Assembly: GCA_021018815.1 (NCBI GenBank)
Contig: JAITYX010000087.1
Coordinates: 1-64,000, forward strand
Reading direction: 5' to 3'
Length of the DNA: 64,000 nt
DNA from: Talinum fruticosum
Taxonomy: Eukaryota > Streptophyta > Magnoliopsida > Caryophyllales > Talinaceae
Below are positions 22,667 to 33,563 of this stretch, in pieces. Below the pieces are notes generated by a model, which was not told the DNA's origin, ran no database searches, and saw nothing but the letters and a program-made list of their open reading frames with translations. The translations under genes and the position numbers were made by a program. The first letter of the stretch is position 1, and each line of letters begins with the position of its first letter.

Positions 22667-24107
22667 TCTATGTGTGACTAATGCTAATTTTTCTATAATC
22701 CTCAATGGTGAGATATTTGGTAAATTTGGTGGTGGAAGGGGCTTGAGGCGGGGACCCCTGTGTCCTTTATTGTTTGTTATGATGATGTAATACCTGTCAC
22801 GAGCTTTATTGTTTGTTATGATCATGTAATACCTGTCAAGAGCTTTATTGTATAAAGCACATAATACAAAGTTTAAGTATCATCTAAGATGCATGATATT
22901 ACATTTGAACATTTGGTATCTTTGTTTTTTGTTGATGATTGAATGATGTTCTTCAAAGGGGACAGACACTCAATTACCCTCTTGATGGAAGGATTTGAGC
23001 ATTTCTCTCAAGCAACTGGTTTGGTAGCTAACAAAAGCAAGTCCCAGCTTTATGTAAATGATGGTATCAATGAGGCTGCAAAGGAAAAGATTGAACACAG
23101 AACAAGATTTAGGATTGGATCATTTCCCATCAAATATTTTGGCTACACCACTATCTTCAACCAAGTGGTGCATGGCAGATTGTCAAAAGATAGTGGAGAG
23201 AATACAAGCCAGGCTATATAGTATGTTGTCAAGTGCCAAATTATTAACTCCCTATTATTATGAACATTATCATATTCTCTTCTTTGGGGGATGGAGAGAA
23301 GAAATGATTGGCAAGGAGTCTCTTAAAAAAAAGAAGGCGGCATTGGTATAAGATGTCACTGGGAAGCAAATCTGTGTTGTGGCCTCAAAGGTTGACACGG
23401 TATGGGTTAAATAGATAAATGAGGATTACCTGAAGGATAAACAGTTCCAGGAATACAGATCATCCATAGGGCAGAATTGGTATTGGAGGAGATTGAATAA
23501 ACTCAAGGAGAAACTTAGAAATGGCTATGAAGCAGGGAAAAGGTTACATGCTCAAGATGGAAAGTACTCTATCAAGGCAGGTTATAAGTGGCTGAGGGAG
23601 GCTTGACTACCTCCAGAGTTTTAGAGGATTGTCAGGCCCAGTAGCAGTTGCTAAACATAGATTAAGAATGTGACTTCTGATGTTGGATAGGCTGCTAACA
23701 TGAGATAAATTGACATATTTTGGGGCTGCAAATAAATGGCAGTAGCTGCATATTATGCTCCCACAGAAGAGAGGACAGTGCTCATTTACCTTCCAGTGCG
23801 CATACAGTCAACAGATTCTAGTGGAAATCTGCAGATGGGCTAGAATAGCCAAGCCTCTCATCAAACAGAAAGGTTCAGCTATTAAAAAGCAAGTGATTAA
23901 TGCTATATTTTGCCACTTGTGTCTATCATATATGGACTGAAAGGAGTAAAAGAATATTCCGAGGCACTTGGGATTCGCAAGTTACTTGATAGGGCCACCC
24001 TTCCTAAAAGGGTGGGTCTTCTCTTGTAACTTGAAGTTCCTTTATGGTGTATATATTGTAATGTTTTTGTCTAGCAATGAAATTATAATTTCATCGAAAA
24101 TAAAAAA
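22667..24107 (+). mobile_element. 5'-truncated LINE (L1-type) with target duplication
   Basis: ORF2 C-terminal text in broken frames: NANFSIILNGEIFGKF (about 22680-22725), GRGLRRGT, then HDITFEHLVSLFFVDD, the RT catalytic region (about 22895-22938). FFKGDRHSITLLMEGFEHFS and NKSKSQLYV follow. The usual F/YADD is FVDD here. The end is an untranslated tail and an A-rich tip (AATAAAAAAA). A 9-bp duplication ATGGATTAA flanks it (22658-22666 and 24108-24116), which fits target-primed reverse transcription with 5' truncation. Confidence 0.9.
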
Positions 24108-24269
24108 ATGGATTAAGTAACTGAATCATGCTAACATATTAATACATCAGGTGTTGTGATCTTCGACCTATATGGTTGCCTTCTTGTATAAGACCATATA
24201 GGCTTTAATTAATGATTTGAGGGGAAAATAACTGACTCATGCTAACATATGCGCAGTAGACGCTTTGAA

Positions 24270-24498
24270 GTCAATGGACAAGATAAAATATCCTAAAAGA
24301 ACAGTGACCAAACCATAAAAAGTCTGAAAAGAAGTGACCATATCACTAGTAGCTAAAGTTTCTCTCCTACTTTCCCATTGCAACTTGGTTTAATTTTGAC
24401 TGGCTTCCGGCCTAGCCAGTTGACGTCCTTCCCTCCGCCCTTCTCAATTGATTCTATCAACTTGGGCAATTGTGGATAAAGTTGAAACTGAAAGTCAA
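24270..24498. promoter_or_regulatory. Cluster of W-box cores upstream of the pseudokinase gene
   Basis: TTGAC cores occur at 24396-24400 and 24420-24424 (+), with GTCAA at 24270-24274 and 24494-24498 (-), all 110-340 bp before the ATG. WRKY factors bind TTGAC(C/T), and the 24420 site (TTGACG) lacks the final pyrimidine. No clear TATA box is visible, so the start of transcription is unknown. Regulation by WRKY factors is an inference. Confidence 0.3.
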
Positions 24499-24606
24499 AC
24501 TAATCTCTCCACCTTTTCTGTTTTTCCAAACCCAATCCCTGGTTGAATAATTCATATTAGATCATCAGAAGAAAAAAGGGGTGACTTACAATTCCGATTC
24601 GATCGT

Positions 24607-26028
24607 ATGTGTGGCCCTGGGTCGAAAATGGCAGTAGATGTAGTGCAACCCACCTCATCATCACCAAAGTCCTCCCGGCGCCACCGGATAACCACCCAAC
24701 AACCACCGTCTTCCTCCTCTTTAGATCCCTCAACCACCGCAACAACCACCATCAACGGCAAGGTCACCTCCTCATCATCCTCCTCCATTTCCAGCCGCAA
24801 TTCTCTCTCCAGCCTCCGCAGCTCCCTCCCCGAGAACCCCCACCTCTACGACATCTCTGAAATCCGCTCCGCCACCAACAACTTCCTCACCAAGAACTAC
24901 TCTGGCTCCTCGTCCTCATCGTCGAGGTCATGGTGCTGCAATTTGCAGGGGAAAGACGTGATAATTTTCCAGCGTAAGCTGCAGCAACAATTGCGCCCAC
25001 CAATTATTCGACAAAAGCTCTCTTCCATCTCCAAGTCCCACCACGTCGCTGTCGTGAACCTCCTCGGCGCCTCCATCTCCGGCGAATACATCTACCTTGT
25101 ATACGACTTCGTCCATGGCTCCAGCTTAGCGGATCTTCTCCACAACCGCAACAACCCCGATTTCACCGTCCTCAGCACCTGGATGTCGAGGATGCAGATG
25201 GCCACTGATCTCGCCAACGGCCTCGATTACATCCACAACAACACCGGATTAGACGTCAAGTTTGTCCACAACCACATCAAGTCCAGCAGCGTCATCGTCA
25301 CTGAACCCTCCTTCAACGCCAAGATCTCCCACTTCGGCACCGCCGACCTCTGCGGCGAGCCCGTTGAGGAGAGAGAAACCATTGATGAATTCCCGCACAT
25401 GGACAAGATCGCCGAGGAGGGAAAACCCGCGAAATCTCTCACGAGATCCAACAGCGTGAAATTCAACGGCACAAGAGGCTACATGTCGCCGGAGTTTCAA
25501 TCTACGGGGATCGGAACTCGGAAATCCGACGTCTACGCTTTCGGAATGGTGTTGCTGGAGCTGCTTTCCGGGGAGGAGCCGGTAAAGTACAGGTAGAAAA
25601 ATATAATAGCTGAAATTGAATTTTTTTCAGAACCATCTTTTTTTTTTTGTTTTTTAAATGGTTAGTATATGATTCTAACTTGAAATGTACTGTTACAACA
25701 GGTTCAACAAGGACACAAAGGAGTACGTCAGGATTTCCGCCGTGGATTCCGCCAGAGCTGCGGTGGAGGACGGCGGAGGAGGAGAGAGGGAGAGAGAGGG
25801 AAACTGAGGAAGTGGGTGGATAGGAGGTTGAAGGACTCGTTTCCGGTGGAGGTAGCGGAGAAGATGACTCGACTCGCTTTAGATTGTGTACACGTGGAGC
25901 CCCATCGACGGCCAGATATGAGACGCGTGGCGGGAAAAATCTCCAAGTTGTATTTGGAATCCCGCGTTTGGTGTGACAGAGTGAAAATCCCTGCTGATAT
26001 TACGGCGTCGTTTGCCCCCGGTAGGTGA
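24607..26028 (+). CDS. Receptor-like cytoplasmic pseudokinase, At3g57120-like (often auto-named LysM RLK3-like)
   Basis: Two exons: 24607-25592 and 25702-26028, with intron GT at 25593 and AG at 25701. The N-terminus (residues 1-78) is Ser/Thr/Pro-rich and low in complexity. It has no signal peptide, LysM or membrane segment, so the protein is probably cytoplasmic. The kinase fold begins at DISEIRSATNNF (82-93). The HRD loop is HNH (221-223, VHNHIKSSSVIV) and DFG is HFG (242-244). The glycine loop is absent, while GYMSPEF (291-297) and SDVYAFGMVLLELLSG are normal. Both catalytic Asp residues are missing, so it is predicted catalytically dead. Exon 2 ends RPDMRRVAGKISKLYLES...ASFAPGR. The exons do not join in one frame: total length is 1313 nt and the shift lies in a GGA/GAGA repeat near 25770-25803. 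This is a real frameshift, a repeat-length variant or a sequencing error. Homologues are about 430-460 residues, as expected here (about 437). Confidence 0.85.
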
Positions 26029-27567
26029 ATACTTCGGATGTTCCGTAGTAGTTTTCTTCCCGACGACAAAGTTTCACAAAAGTGAGATATTATTCATCTG
26101 GGATTCTTTTATTTTTGTTTTTTAGGAGAGCGAATATTTTGGGGGAGATTTTTTCTGTACTTTTTGGGTTTGTATACAAACTGTTGGTAGAATGGCGTTT
26201 TCTTAGTTGTAAAGTGACGCCCAGCATGACGCTATTTTGAGGGGGATGAAGGCGTGTGATTTTTTCCCCATTTCATATTAATAAATAGCTAACTTAAACT
26301 TCTTCTTTATCCCAGAATCAAATTAAGTGGCGTTTATCCAAGAATCAAATCAACTGGTGTCACGATATATGAATGATAGCATATAATTTTCAGCATTAGT
26401 ACTAAAACTTGATTTTTTTGGTTTAAAATACTAATAATGAAAGGGGTCATGCGCAGTGGACTAAATGGAGCTGAAAACTCAGTTGATGGAGGCTAATTTA
26501 TCAAACTCAACAAAACAACAAGAAGTTAGAATAAAAATTTGTATGTCTTAGTAATTTATGCCTTAAAATTCAAAAACTATCCAATTAGTTCCACAGTAAT
26601 GAATCAATAATGAGTAATTTATAACCTTATCAACAGGCAACAACAATAACAAATAATTAAATAATCCTTAATTGAATTTTTTAAAAGTCTAAAACAAAAA
26701 ATCATTTACAATAATAAGGTTGAATTAAACACAAATATGCCAAAATCGGTTCTATAAAAGTCTTAAACATCATAACTTCACAAATTAAAATTAAGATTGT
26801 ATTCCAAATTGCATTCTATAAAAGTATTACTTTTTCATGACTTTACAAGCTCAAAAAAATTACTCAATTCGAATCAAAATTACATTCATAACTTCACAAA
26901 ATTAAAATTAATCAAATCAACATTGAAGAATTTACGGTTCATAACCATGGAGTAACTTATGGCTCCATCAAATAATAATATCAAACAATAAACAAATCTA
27001 TAAAAGTCTAAAATAACACTTAATTCACAAAACTAAATTTAATTAAACACAAATCGCTAAGAAAGAACCCAATTCAAAAAATGAATCTCAATATCGAATT
27101 TTAATGAGAAAATTAGATTAATTGCCGAGTGGCGGGGTGGAGTAAAATTCACGGTCGAAAGGTTGCACAGAGAGAGAAAGTCGAGCAAAGTCACGGAGTC
27201 ACGGACAATCAAACAACCCAAGTGCTGGTCGCCGGCCGGTGAGTGCATGGGTGACTAGTCGACCAGTAGGAAAGAGTCAAGAGCGAGTGCGGGGAAAGGC
27301 GAGGTGTGAGCAAGGGCGTGGGTGTTAGGGTTTGGCGAAAAAACTCAAGCAAGTAGCGCATGGACGAGTTAGGGTTTGGCTGAGCTACAACCATGTAGGC
27401 AAGTCGCGGTCGGCCGCCGATGATGACTTGGCGTAGGGAGAAAAGGAGGAGTCGAACGTCTTATATGCACTCAGGAGTATCTGCTTCGCCATATGTCACG
27501 AGATGGTTGGACGAATGGGAAAATAGGGGGATTTTGTGGGTCTATTCTTTCTTTCTCTCTCCGGGAG
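26029..27567. other. Downstream non-coding sequence, partly transposon-derived
   Basis: 26029-26280 is the probable 3' UTR of the pseudokinase. 26400-27060 is AT-rich with no genes. 27110-27540 is GC-richer and reads as spurious ORFs. Its composition and the orphan right tip at 28472 suggest it is the inside of a non-autonomous hAT element whose left tip I could not locate. Confidence 0.45.
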
Positions 27568-28087
27568 TAGCATCGGCAAAAATCGGGTTCGGGTCAATTC
27601 GGGTTCGGACAATTCGGACATTCGGACAAAAACACCATACCGGACCCTGTCCGATTTGCGGATTCGAACACACCGACCGGACCCGAACCCGAACCCGAAT
27701 GTCCGATGTCCGAATGTCCGAATTTTTGATATGATTGAACTGAAATTGTGTATGTGACCGAACCCGAACCCGAATTTTCGATGTCCGAACCCGAATGTCC
27801 GAATATTTTATTGAAAATTTTGTAGATTTTGGACTAAATTATACTTAAACCCGAATGACCGAATGTCCAAACCCGGTTGTCCGATTGTCCGATTTTGACC
27901 GAACCCGAAAAAGTCATAAAATTCGGACAACCCGAACCCGAATTGTCAAACCCGAACCCGACCCGAATTTTAATTCGGACATGACCGATTGTCCGAATTT
28001 AAAATTCGGACAAAATTTGTGATTGGACCCGTTTTTTCGGGTCGGACAAATCGGACTATCGGGTCGGACTGATTTTTGCCGGCGCTA
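27568..28087. mobile_element. 520-bp hAT-like mini-element with CCGAAC/TTCGGAC repeats
   Basis: Terminal inverted repeats TAGCATCGGCAAAAATC (27568) and, reversed, TAGCGCCGGCAAAAATC (28087) match at 15 of 17. The flanking 8 bp are TCCGGGAG and CATGGGAG, an imperfect duplication (5 of 8). Almost the whole interior is built from short phrases (CCCGAACCCGAA, AATTCGGACA, ATGTCCGAA), on both strands. There is no coding capacity, so it would need a hAT transposase in trans. Confidence 0.7.
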
Positions 28088-28427
28088 CATGGGAGTATAT
28101 GCTCCTAGGAGCATTTCGAGAATTTGCAAAGAGGAGCAACAAGTAGGGCGTGGGTGGCGTAAGCGTGTGTCGGGGTTTCGGATTCAAGTACAGACGGGCG
28201 AATTGTGATGAAATGGAAAAGTTATTTGGGAAGCTAGAGTTAAAACAAAGTCTAGAATGAAAAAAAAAAACACTTATTTTAGGATTTGTTAACAGAAAAT
28301 CTTTCCTAATATAAACTCTCTTAATCACTACACCATCTAATACATTTTTGATTTTTCATGTTGTCAAATTATATATATATATATATTTAAAATTCTTTTT
28401 CATATGTAATTTTTCTTTAAAAAATGA

Positions 28428-28472
28428 GTGGTGTCAAGCGACACCACTTGTTCTACATTGGATCCGCCCCTG
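28428..28472. mobile_element. Right terminus of a hAT-type element with subterminal hairpin
   Basis: Reversed, the tip reads CAGGGGCGGATCCAATGTAG, a common plant hAT end. It is preceded inward by a perfect 8-bp stem, GTGGTGTC / GACACCAC (28428-28447, loop AAGC). The partner left tip was not found upstream to 26029, so the element boundaries are unknown. Confidence 0.5.
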
Positions 28473-31400
28473 AACTATGGCTGCATTATCCTATGCTAGC
28501 ATATTAGATAACTTAAAAATATAAGTCGACATATTTTTATCTAAATAATAAAAAAGGAGCATTTTTTAAATATTTATAAAACTTATCCTAGCAACTTTTT
28601 TCACTATATTTATTTAATTCATTTTATATATCTTCCTATACTAATTTTTTATTTTATTTAATCACGTTTTATAATTTTGTCAAATAATAGTTACATTATT
28701 AATATTGAGTTAGATATTTCAGTAGTCACTTTGTTTACCACCTGTTTGGCCTAGCTTTTTAAAAAATTTTTAGAGCGTGAAATTAAAAACTAGGCCAAAC
28801 AACATATTTTTAAAAACTGAAAAATATTTTATAAAAACAGTTTTGAAGAAAATTGTCCTTAGAAACAAAAATGAGAGATCCTCGTTTCGATTCTCAATTT
28901 TTCGGAAACGCGACTGAAAAAGAAGATTTTTAAGTGAATTTTTTTATTTTGACTGATATGCCCTTAGCTAATTAAATTAATTCCTTTCTTTTCTTAAAAG
29001 TTTCTCTTTCTTCTTCATTAGACCCACTTGTATTCTTCATCTCTCTCTCATCCCATCTCTGCAATATATCTTCTTCCCATCTATCTCTTCTTCCCCTCTC
29101 TTTCTTCCGCCATTAAAGTTGTAGATGCTCTTTTTTCTTCTTCCCCTCTCTTTCTTCTACCATTAAAGTTGCGGATACTCTTTCTTCTTCTTCCCCTCTC
29201 TATCTTTGCCAATACAATCTATTATCTTTCTCAAATTTGTTTCCACCGATAATTTGTAGATACAATTTGTATCAAATTTATTTCCACCGATAATTTGTAG
29301 ATATCATCTGTATCTATCTTAAATTTGAGAGATATATAATCCATGTCTGTCTAAAATTTGTTCCCCCCTCTCTCTTCTTCCTCTCTCTTTCTTTTGCCAT
29401 TTTTCAACTAAAGCTGCAGATACAAAGAGGTCTCCGAAATTTATCAAACTTCACCGTAAATTTCGACTCTTTCGAGCGATTTCCAGGCAAGGTATAGGAA
29501 TTTTCAATTCGAACTTATAAATTTCTACTTCTTGTTCTTGGTATTGCGTTTTTTCACCCTCGTTTGTTGTTGTTATTGCGATTCTATTTTTGGGTCTCAA
29601 GTTTTCTCTCTGTTAAATTATCATGAGTTTTATTGTTGCATTGTTGAATTATGTTTGTTAAATTATCTCAAGTTTTATCTCTATTTCGATTGTTTGGGTA
29701 TTTCTTTTTCAATGTTTTAAACACAACTATGATATTTCAACGAAATTTTGTAATCGTTATCCGATCGGTTTCACCCTCAATTTGCGGTTTGTTAAAGAAA
29801 AGTTCAAAATTAACTTCAAATGACTATCTTTAACTTGAATTTGGTTTTCCTTCCCTAAGAAAATTGATGTTTGAATATGTGAACTTGCTCCTATTTACGG
29901 GTCTCATTAACCTTGTAGCATGTATAGGTTTATATAGTTGAAGGGTATACGAACTTTAGGAAGAAATCAAATGATGTCTCTAGTGGATTTTTCCAAAAAT
30001 ATTTATTTTTGGCATCTTGCGTTAATTAGACAACATTGATATATCTGCTCCCAATTGGCGATTTAAGTTTATTTCTCATCTCTCGGTTTTCAACTGTCCG
30101 ATTTCAGGACTCATTCGACTATTTTGCCACAAAAACAAAAATCCATGAATCAACAATGTGAATGTGTCATTGTAATTGTGCCTTATATAAAATATGTAGG
30201 GCACCTTCAAAAGATGGAAGTATAAACCCAAATTTTGTCATTTGTATATTAAATAGCAAAACATAACCTCATAGACAAGCTATATCATACATTCATGGGA
30301 ATTAACAGATTTTCAGCTAACCTTTCAGGCTATAATTGAAAACCTGACCTCATAGACAACTTACACTTCTTACAGTACATTCTTGTATTACATACAAAAA
30401 ATACATGTACTAGTTAACTTTGACATACACCAATAAGGCGGTTGCCTCTGTCTTGGAATTTCTTTACTTGTATGGAATTATTAGGATTGTGTTGGGATTG
30501 GGACCATTTTGGGTCGGATGTTGCATCCGATTCTCAATTCAGCTTGTTAATATAGAAACAAATATATATACATTAGAATTTCTTTCTTGCACCTCTTTAT
30601 GTATCCCCCAAAGCATGCCTCCTTTGCTTTGTGAATGATCTTTGACTCTGTTTTTGTTTTCCTCCACTATGAGTCATCTTTATGCATGTCTAGTACATAG
30701 AATATACTTGTATTGAGTCTTCCCATGCATTAATGCTGCTGCTTATATGTAGTCTTCTTCCAAATACCAATTATTACCTATAAACTTCAGCCAAACAAGT
30801 ATGGAGTTACTTGGGCTTGAATGTGGGCATTTTTAGACAGACATTTTGTTGGTACTTTCATAGGCTGCAGTTGAATAAACACTTGCTTGTGGACTTTCCT
30901 CTTTTCGAGGATGCTTGAACATTGGTTATGAAGCTAATGATGTTATACTTTCATTCATGAGCAAGCTGTGAACATTTGAAGCATCGTCCGACGAGTGGTC
31001 CGTGCGTGCATAGTTGTCTATATCACTAATGCTAAGAAAGTAAACTAGTTTATTGTCACCTTGTTTTGGGGATAAACATGTTATGATCATTAGTTCAGCT
31101 TGCTACTTATGGCCTTCCGTCTTTGAAAATAGTGTTATAAAATAATTGTCTTGTTCATGCACGATATGCTTGACCTCACCCGAGTGTGCTCATCATGCTT
31201 CATTCACCATATGGTCTATCTGCTTGAACATTCCTTGATTTATATTTGATATGCTTGTAGTCTCTCTAAGAAATAATACCCCAATGTTCTATTTAAAAAG
31301 AAAAAAACGAAGAAAAGAAAAGCCAAAAAAAAAAAAGAGGATGGGTTAGCACATATTCATGGGTCATTTTTATATTCAGAACCCTTATATTCTACATCGG

Positions 31401-31510
31401 TTCAATGAACATACATTCTTATATATAATGTTATTTGATATTAAAATTTATTTTTATGTATCCAATCTGCTCTAACAATATTTATAATAATTTTTTTCGT
31501 CTTGATCTAG

Positions 31511-32800
31511 ATGGGTTCAATACCATCCGAAAAGAAACCAACTTCGTCAAATAATGCTTCTTCTACTACGAATAAGGTTGTTGTATGCTTGTATTAACTA
31601 ATAATTTTAAATTTTTATTTGATGTTTTAAAGTGATGAATCATATGTAAAGTTATTTTTTCACTTAATATTATAGGGTAAGCGACCATTGAATCCGAATG
31701 TTGCCGGTGGCTTTTGATCGAAAGCAGTTCCATGCACAATCTAATCACTCGGTCACCTCGGTGCATGATTAGGCAAGTAACTTTAGTATCATATTATCAT
31801 ATTTTTGGTAAGATATGGCAGATATGTACAATCTTATGCCGATGTATTTTTTATTTATTTTGTGTATGTCTTCTTTACGTAGCCTTTGGGTTTTTTTTTT
31901 CTAATTGATTTTCACTTATATATTTATATTTAAACTCTTGTTAGATTGCTCATCAAAAACTTATGAAAGGACATTGTCAAACTTCTTTTCACCCCTCTAC
32001 CCGCACTTGTGAAGAAAGAAAAGGCAACTTGGGATCCCGTACTAACGGAATTTTTTGTTGAGTTTGTGTTGAAGAGGTTCATATTGGAAATAAGCCAAAT
32101 ACACATTTCAATAAGATTGGATGGAATAATGTGGTTAGACACTTCCAGCAAAGAAGTGGAAGGGAGTATGATTACATGCAACTAAAAAATAAGTGGGAAG
32201 CTCTAAAAAGTCGGTATAAGGCATAGAAAAAGTTGCTAATGGAAACTGGTTTAGGATGGGATCCGAGATAAAAATACTTGTTGTTGCTAATGAATCTTGG
32301 TGGGAAGAAAAAATAAAGGTTAGTATAACTTTCTAGTATTCTAAAAATATTATTATTTACTTATTAATTTGAAAAGCAAACTGATGATTTTTCTTTATTT
32401 TATTTATAGGATAATCCCGATTATGTTAATTTTCGCGAGGGTGGCCCAACTAATTTAATAGAAATGGATATAATGTTTTCTAACACATTTGCAACTGGTG
32501 AACATTCATGGGATCCTTATACATCACAAGTTAATGAGACGGAGGAGGTGGCGAGAGAAGAGGAAGTAGAGGTAGAGGAGAATAGAGAAGGTGCTACACT
32601 AGTAAGGATTGCGAGATAATGGATATGATGATTATGGGGTACCAATATTAGTTTGGAAAACATTGAGGTTGAGAACATTGATTATGTTAAACAAGAGGGC
32701 AACAATAAGAAAAAAACATCAAGGTCTAAGGAAGGGAAAAGAAAAGTAACAAAGAAGAATAAGTCAAAAGTAAGTACTTGTTGTAAGTATGCAAAGTCGA
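31511..32800 (+). pseudogene. Harbinger ORF1: Myb/SANT-like DNA-binding protein
   Basis: The likely first exon is 31511-31576 (MGSIPSEKKPTSSNNAS...), with donor GT at 31577 and acceptor AG before 31676. The Myb/SANT-like domain follows in two frames: WDPVLTEFFVEF (32030-32065), then GNKPNTHFNKIGWNNVVRHF (about 32083-32145), YDYMQLKNKWEALKSRYKA (about 32170-32225) and GLGWDP. An intron of about 95 bp ends with AG at about 32409. DNPDYVNFREGGPTNLIEMD and an acidic tail (EEVEVEENREG) come next. In active Harbinger elements this protein binds the ends and helps the transposase reach the nucleus. At least two frameshifts (near 31710 and 32060) break this copy. Confidence 0.82.
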
Positions 32801-33206
32801 TTGGATCGTATTGTAGAGGTCTGTAGAAAGTTGTGTCCTTCATCTTATAGCGACATCTATGTCAAATGATCCTCTCGGGTGTAACATAACGAAATGTATG
32901 GGATTACTAAAAACTCTTCCATTTGTTGAACATGGTAGTGAGCTATACATGCTAGGTGCTCGCTTATTTATCAAGCGACAATATAGGGAGATGTTTATTG
33001 CATCGAAGATGATGATGTGAGAGTTGCTTGGCTAGAGGACGAGCTCCAGTTAATAAAAGAAGGCAAACATACTTTTACGCGTTAGTTCCGTTTTTTTAAA
33101 TAATGCATACTATCAACTATGCAAAGATGTTTTTCTTTAGCGTGTTTTATTTGCACTTAACAGGTGACTTTTTATTGTTTTTGGGAAACTTTTATGGTTT
33201 TTGTTG

Positions 33207-33207
<1 letters not shown>

Positions 33208-33279
<72 letters not shown>
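33208..33279. repeat. (TA)36 microsatellite inside Harbinger
   Basis: A pure TA run of about 72 bp between the Myb/SANT gene and the transposase gene. A shorter TATATATAT run follows at about 33336-33350. It is likely length-variable. Confidence 0.97.
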
Positions 33280-33281
<2 letters not shown>

Positions 33282-33563
33282 GATGAGCTTGGATTTTTGT
33301 TTTTTTTTTGTGTGTGTATATGTATCTATGTGTGCGTATATATATATATTCTCAAGTGAGACATTAAATTTCATATTAAATTATTACTTGTTTTGACATG
33401 AAAATATTAATTTATTTTTGTTAGGACGACATCATTGATATAAATAAAATGGAAAATAATAGTAGTAAGGAGGATACAATGAATTATAATGGCTCGAAGA
33501 TGAAATCGAAGAAGATGAAATGAATGAGGACTATGAACATGATGATGATGATTATGAAAAATA

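Noticed and set aside
24552..25500. Minus-strand ORFs over the pseudokinase exon 1
   Set aside because: Antisense shadows of a GC-rich coding exon. The plus strand has clear kinase motifs and splice sites.
27570..28080. CCGAAC repeats as a CRISPR array
   Set aside because: Repeats are short, imperfect, on both strands and without regular spacers.
28428..28447. Hairpin read as a rho-independent terminator
   Set aside because: This is plant nuclear DNA. The stem belongs to a hAT terminus and bacterial terminators do not apply.
29028..29252. Ser/Phe/Leu-rich ORF in the Harbinger leader
   Set aside because: It is a translation of CT-rich low-complexity sequence and has no domain.
33103..33396. 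ORF with a long Ile-Tyr repeat
   Set aside because: It is only the reading of the TA microsatellite.
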